Below, piece by piece: positions 14,901 to 28,168 of a DNA stretch of 64,000 nt. Numbering within the stretch: the first letter of the stretch is position 1; the number at the start of each line of letters is the position of its first letter. The translations under genes and the position numbers were made by a program. The notes under the pieces are model-generated. The model searched no databases. It saw only the letters and a program-made list of their open reading frames with translations, and was not told the origin of the DNA. This stretch comes from Taeniopygia guttata (lineage: Eukaryota > Chordata > Aves > Passeriformes > Estrildidae): positions 101,959,001 to 102,023,000 of the forward strand of contig NC_133026.1 of assembly GCF_048771995.1 (NCBI RefSeq), read 5' to 3'.

Positions 14901-17900
14901 TATTCCTAATAAGTCTTCGGAGTTAACCATCTTAGTGATTTATAGTAACATAGTTGGCAACTGGTCTTTAAACCACAGTGTTGTTAGCTGTCAGCTTACT
15001 GTCATTCTTACCTAACGTACTGCAAATACAATGTGCTGGTCTCTGCATTTCCTTTCAGGTGTTCATTTCATAGGGCGATTCCACAGCACCTTCCCATGAT
15101 CAGGTGCAGTTAAATGCAGTCATATGCAGTTGCTCACTTTTTCTAGGTTATTTATCATTTATTTTTGTTGCAGCTTCGTGGTAATGAATGTGAAGTACTC
15201 TAAAGTATTTTAGATCCCTTCTTGATGCAACAGACAGTAAAGTGATCTCCAAATAATAGTCCCAACAGGGGGATATTCCCAATGCTGAATAGTCAGGTGT
15301 GGTAGTTTAAGATCAGGAGCAATGTCTTTTGGCAAAACCAGGAGAGACTCTTTGCATTCTGTTTGCATGCATGAAATGGGGGAGATGCTGAGAAGCCCAG
15401 ACTGTCTGGTTTTGCAGCACAAGTGGTTACTTTACCTGGCACTGTTTCTAGAGGTTTTCTTGATGTTTAGTATCCATTTCTGGGTGCAGTAGTATAGCAG
15501 ACCTGTAGTCTTTTTAAGATTACAATCCTTTTCATGTGTGCTGGCATAACAGTGCATTGTATCTTAGAATCTTTGTTTATCTTTATTACAAGTAGCTAGA
15601 GATTGAATGCATGTAAATTATTACTATTTTGGAGTTTGATGTTCAGAGCTGTGGGCCTTTACTGATACCTGAGAGCCACAGTTGTCAACCTGTGTGACCA
15701 TAAAGTGTATAAAACTGGGCATTACAGTACCCAGTGCTAGAGTAAAAAATGCTTAATACAAAGAGTGCTGTGGGTAACCAGCAAAATTTTGAAGCATGCT
15801 AAAGGATAGACAGTAATTCTTCTAGAACTTGTGGCTCTTGACATACAGGCCTTGGCAAGGTAAAGGCTTTTTCATCTCAAAGAGAGCTGATGAGGAAAAT
15901 AACTCAGGGCAAATGCTCACAGTAGATGATGATAGATGTAATGTACTTTTTTCCTGTTCAGTTAGAAATAACCACAGACCAGACTTGGGCTTGTGAAGTA
16001 ACCACAGATAAGAAATTAAGAGTGAAGGCTAATCCAGACTGCTTCAAAAAAGAATGACAAATAAAGTACACCCACTTTGCATGTTTGTAATAACAGATTC
16101 ATATTACTAATTGCATAATGAAGGATGCACTGCCAGGAAGCAGTTTTCCTTTGGTACTGAGCTGCATTGCATGCTGAGCTTCCCACTTTTGGGATGCAGT
16201 GAGATTTTTGGTTCCTCATCAAATAGTAAAAGTAGCTTAAGCAAGATGCAAAAGCTATTAATGCTTCTTGAAATGTTAAAGAGAATGTTAATTTTAAGAT
16301 TTTCCTTTCTGTTATATTTATAAAATGATATACAGATTTCTTCCATTCAGCATTTATGTAGCATTATTTAATTTACTTTCTTTATTCAATTACTAGTACT
16401 GTAAATTAAGTATTTTGTATATATTTTTGTTTTCTGGAAGAGATTCCTTCAACTCCTTTGGTTCCTAACCCATATTTGGGAACCAACAATGCTTCTAACT
16501 TTTTGCCATCCACTGTTTACTGGAAATGCAGTTCTTTGCTAAAAAAACAAATCAAACGACCTCATTTTTGTGTGGAATTTCTTCAGTTTTATTATTGTAC
16601 AGTATTTGTTGACAAACATTGCGTTTTAAGGGTCATTTTTAAATTTACTGTATTGTTTCTGTTGTAAATTTTTTTTTAAAGATCTGCTATTTATGAACCT
16701 TTCTTCTCTTCCGCTAAGGCTTGCAACTGTAGCGGTGCTGGTTCAGCCAATCTCCAGTGCAATGTGTTGACAGGTCAATGTCAGTGCAAAATTGAATTTG
16801 GAGGACGAGACTGTTCCAGGTGTGCCTTGGGCTACAGGGACTACCCGGACTGTGTAGCCTGTGACTGTGATTTGAGTGGAACCAAGGCAGAGACGTGTAA
16901 CGACACTGAAGGAATTTGTGGTTGTGAAGAAGAAACTGGTGTCTGTACCTGCAAGGTACCGAGTTATTCAGCTCCTTCTGGGGCAGAAAGCATTAGTGCT
17001 TTCTAGACATTGAGTGCATTAAAGTCAAGGAAGATACAAGGCTGAAAGGACTTCAAAAGGCAATCTACATCATTTATGAGTACACCTAGATGATTCTAAA
17101 GGATTTTCTGTGATCTTGCTATTAGCCAGGAAAAACTGAAAACCAGTGAAGCTTTCCTGTTCGTACACATTTGGTTTTCTTAGGTTTAAGAACAACACAT
17201 TAGTTCAGCTGATACATCCTGCTTTTTTTGAAAATTCAAATTATAATGATAGGAAGAAACAATAAATACTAAATGGAGACTCTCAGTGTTTTTTGAAACA
17301 CATTTATGTTGCAATTTCGAATTAATTTCCTATGCTGCAAGCAAAGACAGTGCTTAGGAATAACTCAGATATATTGCTAATAGTGAAGTCTGATATTCTT
17401 GTATATAGGAAAGGAAACATTAAAAACACGGATAGTATGGATTTCTCTGACAAGATGGGAATAATTTCTTGAAAAACTGACTGATAGAAAACTTACTTCA
17501 AGACAACAAATTTATGCCTTCATAGGTGTCTGTCCAATCTCTGGTTAAAGGTACCAGTGGGCATTGACTGTAGTTTTGGGTGTTTCTTGAGGTTCAGCTT
17601 ACCAATTGGGAATTGAGTGGAAAAATAGACACTAGGGAATAGGTTCCTTGATTCTTACTCATACTGAGCAGTTTATTTGGCTTTTAGAGCTCATTTTCCA
17701 GATGCAGGTTTAGGAGGAAATTCTGTCTTGATTTGAAATACATAGCTGCAAATTTTTGATAGACAGTCAAATATATGAGCTTAACTTAAATGTTCTGTGG
17801 TTGTTTGTGGGGAGTTTTGTGTGTGTATGTTTTTGGTTTTTTTTTAAGGAAGAAAGCAAAACAGCATTGGAAAATAATGGAAAAAGTAATGTACTGCACT

Positions 17901-20900
17901 GTTGTCTACAGTAATTGATATTCTGCTATGTAGTTTATGTAGCAACTAGTTTTTCTTCAGAAAATAATCATCTTTCATTTAGGTAGTGTAGTATTATGAG
18001 TGTAATATTGCTTTTTTTTTTTAATATCGTCCAGGAAAATGTTTTTGGCCTACAATGCAGTGAGTGTAAACCTGGAACTTTTGGTCTGTCTGCTAACAAT
18101 GCGCTGGGATGTTCTCCATGCTTCTGTTTTGGAGTGTCTGCATCATGTTCAGAACTAGAAGACTATGTGAGAATTCCTGTAAGTAAAGCAATATAATCAC
18201 ACAGAGACAATTTGCTGTTATCCTCATGTTAGGTGCCACACTGGGGTGCACATTTAATGGATCAGGCTGAGTGTCCTGAGTGGCTTATGGGGCCAGTGGC
18301 AGAGTTCAGAACAGAAAAGAAAGCAAATGGTAAATGGTCATACTGGAGCCTTGCATTTTACTCTTCACTTCTTAAAAAACGTAAATATCAAACATATTTT
18401 CCAGTTTTTTGGATTGGGCATTTATTACTCTAAGAATGGACTATTGACTGTTTCAAAGCAGCTAATATTAGCAGGTTTTTTTGTTGAATGAATCTTTTGC
18501 TCTTTGTGTTGCAGATAACACTAACTCCAGATCAGGCTATTCTGCATGTAGTAGCTCAAAGTAACCTGACTGGAACAGTGGAAGGAGTATTTTCACAATT
18601 TCCAGATGTTTTATTGGATGCTGCCATAGTTAGAAAATATTTAAATACAGAAACATTTTACTGGAAGTTGCCAGAGCAGTTTCAGGGAGACCAGGTAAGA
18701 ACATTAAATAATTGGAATGCTTTGTAGATAACCTTGTTGTCCGATAGACACTCCTTTATTCTAGAATAGTAACTTTATCTTCATAACATATTTCTGTGTT
18801 AGTTCTATTCTTGTAGGTCATAATATTGTAACTATTTAGTGATAGAATTTACATATAGCAAGCACAAACAATATATTTACATTACCCTTTCCTAGCAAGA
18901 TTTTTCTTGACTCTGTAAATTGGTAATACCCATGTATAATTACTTCACAGTTTCTGTTCAAAGGAAACAATTATATATTTGGTTTCATTTTAGAAACCTA
19001 AAAGAATTTTCAATGTTGATGCTAGAATCAGTGTATCGGTATATTAGATCATGGAATCTCTATTGCATAGGAATTTAATGAAAATTGAGTGTACACCTTG
19101 AGAGGGTCTAGGTAAAGAAACTAAGACTGCTTTTTAGAATTATGTGTATTTAACCTTGGTGGAAAAGCCACTGAGTTGTTTTATTGCAAATTCTTCAATA
19201 GACTGGTAGTTTTCTGATCTACAGATGATTTTAAGATATTTTCAACTAGTAGCTCGAACCTTAGAATAAATAATAGTAATAATTTTTAATCCAAACAGCT
19301 CATGGCCTATGGAGGGAAGCTGAGATATACTGTTGCCTTTTATGCTTTGGATGGCTTTGGAACCTCAAATTTTGAGCCACAGATTCTAATGAAAGGAGGT
19401 CAGACCAGCAAGTTAGTCATCTATGTAGACATCCCTTCTCCAGAAAATGGAGTAAGAACTGACGAGGAAGTAGAAATGAAGGAGGTAAGCCAAAACACAG
19501 GCAGGAACATAGCGTTACCTTGAAGTAAACATGAATTTTCCTGGTTTTAATAATAAATAAATTTAAAAGTAATAATAATAAATGTGTTATGTTTCACTAG
19601 GATTCTTGGAAGTATTTTAACTCTGTGTCTGATGAGCCTGTCTTACGTTCTGACTTCATGTCTGTGCTCAGCAATATTGAATACATTCTTATCAAGGCAG
19701 CTTATGGCCAAGCATTACAGCAAAGCAGGTAAAGCAACCTCTGATTGCAATTCTTTATTGTAATCCATTTCCTGTAATTTAATTTACAAATAGCCCTAAC
19801 TGAGTTATACAGTAAAGACTTATCTCAGAGAAATTTGCAATTTCCTATTTATGACATTTGCTCTTCGTCTGACAAGAAAACATTTATAACTTTTAATTGC
19901 AGCAGAATCCCTCTTGTATTTTTTTTTTGTGAAGCACTAAGTGAGTCTGCTGCTTACTTTGATATCAAAACACACAAAGGAGCACAGGCTGGTGCAGTGT
20001 TCTGCAGGACTGATGATATAATTAAATATTTTATATTTTCTAAAATACTCCTTTCCCATCTAATTTTTATGGATATTGATTTATTTCTTTTTTCAGTTGA
20101 AGCACATGGTCCCCTGAGTTCTTGGGTTTGTATCAATCTAGGTGTCTCCTGTAGCTTGAAACACTCTGGGCAGTGGTAATAACATCATCTTACCTCAGAA
20201 CAGTAGCATTTTATTACTATTTTGTCCAGAAATGTTACTAATGAGAGGGAAGGGATGGGTTATCATCATTCCATCTGTCAACCTGGAAACAAGCAAGACA
20301 AGCAAAGGCATCCAGTGAAAACCCAATGTCTGTACGTCTTTACAGCTCTGAAGAAGGCTGATTTCCCCCTCCAGATTTTGTGCTATTTTTGATTCATATA
20401 CCCTCAATTATCTTTTTGTTAACTCTATCCAAAACTGTGGCATGAGGCAAATGTAGTTGTCTGATATTTCTGAGAAGAATTAAATACTCTTGCATTGTGG
20501 GTTTGGGAAGTTTTCCATATTCTTGCATGGTGGGTTTGGGAAGTCTTCCAGACTGAGAGGGATCAACATTTATTACTTTTAATAATTGCTGATGTGTGTG
20601 GTTGGGATTCTTAAATCCCATAAATAAGTAAAAAATGTTCAGGTTTTGAGATGTTTGCATGGGAAATTATGGAAAATTATGTATTGTAGCCCTGACCTTG
20701 AAGCATGAAAATGTTTTTGGATCTTGTTTTCATGCTTCTTTAGATGTTCACACTCTCTTCTGCATATATCTTGTAGAATTGCAAATATCTCAATGGAAAC
20801 TGCAGTCAAGTTTGAAGAAATGCATCTAGGCAGACCTGTAGCCCATCTTGTAGAGCAATGTAGGTGTCCTGCTGGTTACACTGGATTGTCCTGCCAGGTA

Positions 20901-23900
20901 CTGAACCCTTGAATCCTTCTTGTGTGTCTAACTGTGTGAAATTAAAAAAAAAAAAAAAAAAAAAAACACAAAAACTTTTATGGCTTTAAAAATTGTTGTT
21001 GCTATTGATAGCTGCGATAATTTCTTTAAAATTTTACTTTTTAATTTATTTTTAAATGTTTAAATAAAATTTTTACTATCCCCTTACAACTAGAGCTGTG
21101 CTCCAGGATACTACAGGGGAAGGCATACAGAACCCAGTGTAAGAGAGCCTCACACTTTGATAGCACCTTGTGTGCCGTGCCAGTGCAACAACCACAGTGA
21201 AACTTGTGATCCTGACACTGGGAAGTGCTTGGTATGTACATCTTATACATTCTTCTATTGATTTCAGCAGAGTGAAATGGCAGTAACCTGTCCAAGGAGT
21301 TTTTAGGAGAAGCATATGGCTGTACTACTTGGATAAAATGTGATTTTTTTCCCCCTACAGCTGTGAAAAATGGCAAATCTGAATAGCTTCCCTTATGGTC
21401 CATTCAGTAAAATTAGCAAGATTTTGGGGTGCTAACATACTCAAAATCATTATTTATTTTAGTTTTAATTTTACTTTTAATGTTATTTCTATATCAGTTG
21501 AATTTGTCTGTTTTTCTGTGAGACATTTTGGGCTTCTGGACAAGGTCTGCTTAGGCACCCAAAAAAAAAATGAAATAAAGAATGCAGTAAGCCATACTGC
21601 ACCACAGACTTAAAGGTAAATTCTTTCTCAAGAAGAGAATCCTCTGGGCAGCTTTAAATGAGGCTTTTTATTTTAATGCCCAGAGACTACAGTATTGTAG
21701 GAGTATGCTTCAGCTAAGTTGATTTGCTCACTTTGCTCATTTTATCCCATTTTATTCCTATCTCTTGTGGTCTGACGGGCTATGGACAGCAAATTTTCAG
21801 CTACACCAAATAAGGCATATTAAGTACATTCGCTGGCATTGCTCAGTATTTTGTTCTATTTTTTTCCCAGTTTCTTTATTTTTCCAGTGGTGACTGGGTT
21901 AGTTCAAAGTCAATGTCTGCTGAATTAATTCTTGAAGTTAATTTTTAAGTGAGTTTCCTTGATCCTTCAGGCTTTTCTAAGCCATTCTTTTGCTTTCAGG
22001 TTTGTACAAAAGTATGTAGCTCATGAATAAGAACTAAGCCTTTTACAAGGCTAAGATGCATAGGTCTTTCACAGAGGTGAATGTTCATCATTCTTCCTCT
22101 TAGTACTTGTTGAGGGTTAGGAAGTCATCTCTGTCTTGGGATTACTACTTGGACATTTCCAACTGAGTGGTGTAGGCAAGAGAGTTGGTTTTCACCTGAC
22201 TTCTGCTCCCATAAAATAGGAGGTTGCATTGCTACTGTTTACTTCATCAACCAGCCTAAAATACACACTAGCAGGTATATGAAATACAGAATAAGAAAAA
22301 AAAAAGCTTAAAAGAAAAAAAGGAGGGTAAAGCAGAAAAATATTTTTGTTTACTTGAGGGACTGGTCAGTTAAAATGTGTTTATAATGCAAATTTAGTGT
22401 TTTAATATTAACAGCACTGGTTATTGATCAGTACTCTTGACAAATAAAATGTAGTGTCTGTTAATCCTAACTGTGGACAGTCTCTCAGCATTTGCTGAAA
22501 TACTGAAGCAGAAAAGCCAGGTATTCTGATTCATATTTCCTTTTTGTTTGTTTGTTTCTTTTGTTTGGATTTTTTGTTTTGGGGTTTTTTTAGTATCTTT
22601 TGTTTTGTACTGTGATGTCATGACCTGAAATGGTTAATAGTAGCAAAAATACATAGGCTTTACATAAATTTAAAAAAGAAATCAGGTCAGCCTGCCTGAA
22701 GGGGCATTCACATAAGAGAAAATGCTCTGGCATTCTGTTTGCATAAAAAGTTTTTTCACTCAGAGAATGCTGATCAGGTGGTAGTGACATGTAGAGATCA
22801 TTATTGGAAACACTATGCATGTATTGATGAAGTAGATAAAGTTACTCCTGTTGTTTGCTGTTGTTTTAAATGATCTGAATTTTGTGTCTCAGAACTGCAG
22901 AGATAATACGGTTGGTGATTACTGCAGTGCTTGTGCCCCAGGCTACTATGGGAAAGTAACTGGATCTGCCAGTGACTGCTCTCCTTGTGCCTGTCCTAGG
23001 GCCAACCCTGTCAGGTAACCAGAACTTACTAAATCCACTGTACATTTTACCATTCCCATTTCTTGTGTTTGTCCAATCTCCTATTCCTTCTGTTCCTCCT
23101 ACACTATGACAGTAGGGGTTGGTTATTGTTATGTGTCCTTAATTTTTAGACATTTGAATTCTGCCTATTTTTATTTAGTAAATGGAGCTTGCATTTTGAG
23201 CTCTACTAGTAACTCTATTAAATTTTCAAATAAAAAGATTAGGTGATAGATGAGTCATTTTTTTTCTCTAAGGCTGAAACAGACACATAGACTGTTTTAT
23301 AGATAGTTGACTAAGTTGCTGTGACAAATCTTTCTTCATTCAGAGAAAAATACTTTGTATTTACAAAGATTCAGGCCATCCCCACTCAATGCAAGAACTT
23401 TTCATGAGATCAGTCCAAGGGGAAGAACAAATACTCTTTTGTTTGAAATTTATACACATGCTTGTTTGGTAGAGGAACAGTTAACTTTGTATTTTGAAGA
23501 ACAAAATGGTGTACAGACTGGGATTTTTCACAAGCTTAAGCATACTTGTTGTTTGCTTTTGTATAATTGAGTCAGAAAGTCAGTCTAGCAAGTCTCAGTT
23601 AAATAATTGCATTAGCCATCTCATACAGCATCAGTTTTACATTGCCTTACCTTTTTAAAGGAAGGTCATAATGTGCTCTAGCATGTTCTTCAGTAAGGGA
23701 GCTGCATTGGGAAAGCAAACTTAACTTACTTAAAGTACAACTTCTAGAGAAATGAAATCAGATTAAACAGATTAAACTGTTTCTTACAGTACTTAACCAG
23801 TGGCTGAAGGTGTTACTGTCTTTTTCTATGGTCTTTTATTCATATGATAGCAGGTATTTGTTTATTCTTCCCCTAGTTTTAGTCCTACTTGTGTCCTGAA

Positions 23901-26900
23901 AGGTGTTCAGGATTACCACTGTGATGCTTGTTTCCCAGGATATGAAGGACAGTACTGTGAGAGGTGAGTTACACATGATGTTCCAATTTATTCCCAACTC
24001 CCCAAAGCAGTTTGGTTAATATGAGCCATATGTGTACTCAGATTATTCAGTGTTCATAAATAAGTCTATAAATGAGTGCTCAAGGACTTGAAGTGATTTG
24101 CTAGTTACTGTTGAACTATTAATAAAGACCCCAAGCTATCAGTAAATGTAACATCTGATGTCATGATGTTCATCCCGTGATAACTGAGCGCGACCAGAGG
24201 AGGGCAATGAGGCTGGTGAGGGGCTTGGAACACAAGCCCTACAAGGAACGTTTGAGGGAGTTTGGGTTGTTTAGCCTGAGAAGAGGAGGCTTAGATGTGA
24301 CCTTATTGCTCTCTACAGCTTCCTGAAGGGAGGTTGTAGACAGGGGGGGGTCGATCTCTTCCACCGGGCAGCAAGTGGCAGAACAAGAGGATACAGTCTC
24401 AAGCTACATCAGGGAAGGTTTAGGTTGAATATTAGGAAAAAAATTTTCACTGAAAGAATAATAAAATACTGGAATTGTCTTCCTAGGAAGGTGGTGGAAT
24501 CACCACCTCTGGATATGTTTAAAAAGAGACTGGACTTGGCACTTGGTGCTATAGTCTAGTTGTGGTTTTAGGGCATAGGTTGGACTTGATGATCTTGGAG
24601 GTCTCTTCAAACCTCATTATTCTGTGATTCTGTGATGTACAGTGTGCTGTTCCTCCCTGTAGGTGCTCCCCTGGCTACTATGGCAACCCTCATCTTGCTG
24701 GCGGCAGCTGCCGTCTGTGCCAGTGCGATCCGGGCGGTTCCGTTCACGGGGATTGCGACGGTGCCACTGGGCAGTGCCTCTGCAAGCCGGGGGTGACGGG
24801 ACAGCTCTGCCAGGAGTGTGAGCCCAGGCATCTTCTGCTGCAAGATCAGTGTGTGTGTAGGTGCTTTTTAAATTGGCTACTTTCCCAAGGGGCTGTGCTC
24901 TGCTCCAGGGGTATATATGTGCGCATGGGTATTCCCTGGATGGGTTTATGGTGTCAGGCCCTGTTCTTTCCGTGAAGGAAAGAAACCATAACAGCTCCTT
25001 ATTTCTGTAAAACAGAGAGGTCTGGAAAAGGCATTCTCTGGAGGTCTCATCCAACATCAACCATTCTGAACACAGAGGAAGCTACATTAGAGATTGTAAC
25101 ATTAGCCAAGTGGTTAATCCTTCAACTAGCTTATTTAGTGTTACAAGCAAGTTTAAGGAAAGATAATTTTAAGACTTTTGCTGACTGTATAATATTTATT
25201 GCAAAATCTTGAATTCCTATATCACTGACTCTTTGGATTTGAGGCTGCTGTAATAATACTTTTGGAATTATGCCAGGTTTATAGGCGTTCTCCACCAAAA
25301 ATAAGTTATATTTCCCCAGTAATTACTCTTGAAATTCTTTATGAGAATGTAAGTAGCAGAAAGGCATATCTAGTACAGCAATCTGCTTCTATAATAAATC
25401 AGGATTTAGAACTCTGGTTTTATTTTGTATAAATAAAAAAAAACCTGAGAAATAAATGAAATTACAAGACTTTAGGCTTAAATTTCCTGTCTGCCATACC
25501 TGGTTGACTGAGTGGCTTCAACATGGATTTATTGCAAAATAGCTAAATAGGCTCAATAAGCTTATAATACAGCAAGCAACTCAATAGTTAGCAGGACCAA
25601 TAGGGCTCTAATATGTGCTAATCTAAGGAGAATGTGTTTGGAATAAGTTCACTCTTGGGCAAGAAGAGAAAGGCAAGACTACAAATCTGTACATTGAGGT
25701 TATATACTTTATCACTCTTAACTCTAAAGATGAAGGCACATACTGTCTAAATCAAAAGTGCAGTTTTTTTGGTCTTCATTTTAATAATAATACTGCTTCT
25801 TTTTTTTTTTTTTTTATTTAGCTTGTGATGACAATTGCACAGGAGTCTTGTTAAACAGTTTGGACGATCTCAACGAGGCTATTCTTTCAGTGAACCTCAC
25901 TGGTATTGACCGTGTGCCCTATGGGATATTGACAGGGTTGGAGAATGCAACACAATATCTGAAGGTAAATGAGCACATAGACAGCAGAAATATTCAGTCA
26001 CACTTTTAAAGCAAGGTTTACAGACACCCACATGTGCTGGTAATTTGACAGAAGGCCTTCTGAAGTTCATAGCTTGAATACGCATAAATGATACTGGATT
26101 AAGACCATTATGTTTGCTGTGGAACTATACCTTAAGTTATTTGGCTGCCCGTATAAGTTTATTTTCATCTGTTGCACTGGCATTTAAATAAATTTATTAA
26201 TATATTTTTCAATCACCAAATGGATTTCTGAATGTGCTGTATGTATGTGCTTCACCTAGATTATGTCCATTCTTAAGTCTGGCTAGCAAGGGGATTAACT
26301 TTCAGTGGTGAAATAGAAACAGCAGGACAGGTCTTCTGCCTTTTTGGTCCCTTGGCTAAAGAGCTGCCATGGCATAGATGTAGTGTTTCCCCCTAGAGTT
26401 CCCTGGGTCCTTCCCTGGAGTGGTAAGCTGCTTTTCCATTAGCAAGGGTGCTTGGTGTGCAGAAGTTTGCTTTCTTTTTGACTATGTGGTAGTCCAAGTG
26501 CTTTACGCTATCCTGCATCTCACGGCACTAAAGTCAGGCGGAATGTTTCAGTGTTGGACACTTTCAGACTGCTTGGGGCTAACTTCCCTTCAGCTCCTCC
26601 CGCCCTTCAACAAAGTATGAAATACCACCTTTTGTGATTGTAGAAGGTCATTTATTGTTACTGAGAAATAGGTTCATGTGGCCTCTGCACAAAACCAGAG
26701 ATAAACAGGAACTTCCCTGCTTCACGACTACTAGAAATAAGCACATTTATTGGTAAGAGTCTTCTCAGCAATAGTCAAACGGACAACCTCTGAGTCAGAA
26801 ACAAAGCCATCTTCTTTGTATTTCACCGAATTACAAGAAAAACAAAATAATATGAGTCTTTTCATGCTGCCAAATTCAGCAAATTAAAATTTTGAATTAT

Positions 26901-28119
26901 AATTTCTTCGATTTAAGATATAAGGCAGAATGAATTCCAATCAGTGTTCTTCAAAATGTTAGTATTTACAATAAGTGATGGCAAACTCGATTAAATTACA
27001 TGTTTATGCTTCAGCAGAAGTACTCTTATCCTTTAATTTTAGTTGCTAACCTTTTAGTTTGAAAGCTTCGGTTATGCTTCCCTTCCTTTATGTCCTAAGG
27101 CATAAATGTATTGAACTACTGTAATACTTCATTTGCTTTCTATAATTAATTTGTATTTGTTTACTCCTGCACCATCATCTTTTACTTGGAAACATTGTTC
27201 ATATGCAGTTCTTACTGAGCACTTTATTGCAAAGAAAAGTCAAATGTTATTTAAAAATAAGGGCATTTTAAGTTTCTGCCTTTTTCTTAGGTAAGTTTAA
27301 CTTTCTTAACTATAGTAAGTTTATAGTAAGTTCACCGTAACTATTTAAGTAAGCTTCTACTTACTTATTTCTTAAGTTTTAGGATATACATTTTTTCTAT
27401 ATTAAAATTAAATCAAAGCCAGATGCCACTTTCTTGGAAGTGGGGTGCTTAAAATGATGCAAAACTTCTTGTGACTCACGTAATTTAATTTTTGTTGGGC
27501 CATGGTGTTTTTTAAACAACTTAATAGTGGGGGTGAGTTGATAGTCTTATAATTGTTCTCTGTTTGGAAGCAGGTATTCCCCTTTTTTCTGGACATTTAA
27601 AGATTACCTTGCCTTTTGCCTTGTAGCAAAGAAACTGTGGCTGGAGGCCAGAAATTCCCCAAGGTTATTTCTGTGAATTACACATCTTCCCTGAAGGGCT
27701 GTCCCTTCACTTGCTGCCTCTGCCTCATGCTGGTAGCTCAGGAACTGAGTACTTCCTCTTTTTCTGTACCTTTCAGTGGGTCATTTGGTAATGACAATGT
27801 TATCAAATCAGATTATCCACTCCTCATTGCTTCTGCACCTCCAGTCCATTGGAAGACTTCAGTAGTTCTGTTTTTCTAGTTAAAGCCCCCTGCTTTGTTC
27901 CTCCTGATTATACCTAAACTGGGTTGCTGTCCTGTCCTGCTTTTTTGAACTCAGCTTTTAAAGAAATCTGCTGGGCTTTAAGGCTCAAGAGCTTTAGCTT
28001 TCTCTTTCACTTATTTTTCATGCTGAGGAAAAGACTTTAAAATTAATATTTGAAACAAGGCTGTTGGATACTCTTGTGTACTTTTTAAAAATTTGGATTT
28101 TACTTTTGTGTGTGTTAAT

Positions 28120-28168
<49 letters not shown>

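Noticed and set aside
24617..25060. 147-codon minus-strand open frame
   Set aside because: It is the antisense shadow of the GC-rich exon 22, which lacks stops because of its composition.
28107..28160. CRISPR-like or regulatory repeat
   Set aside because: It is an ordinary dinucleotide microsatellite in a vertebrate intron.
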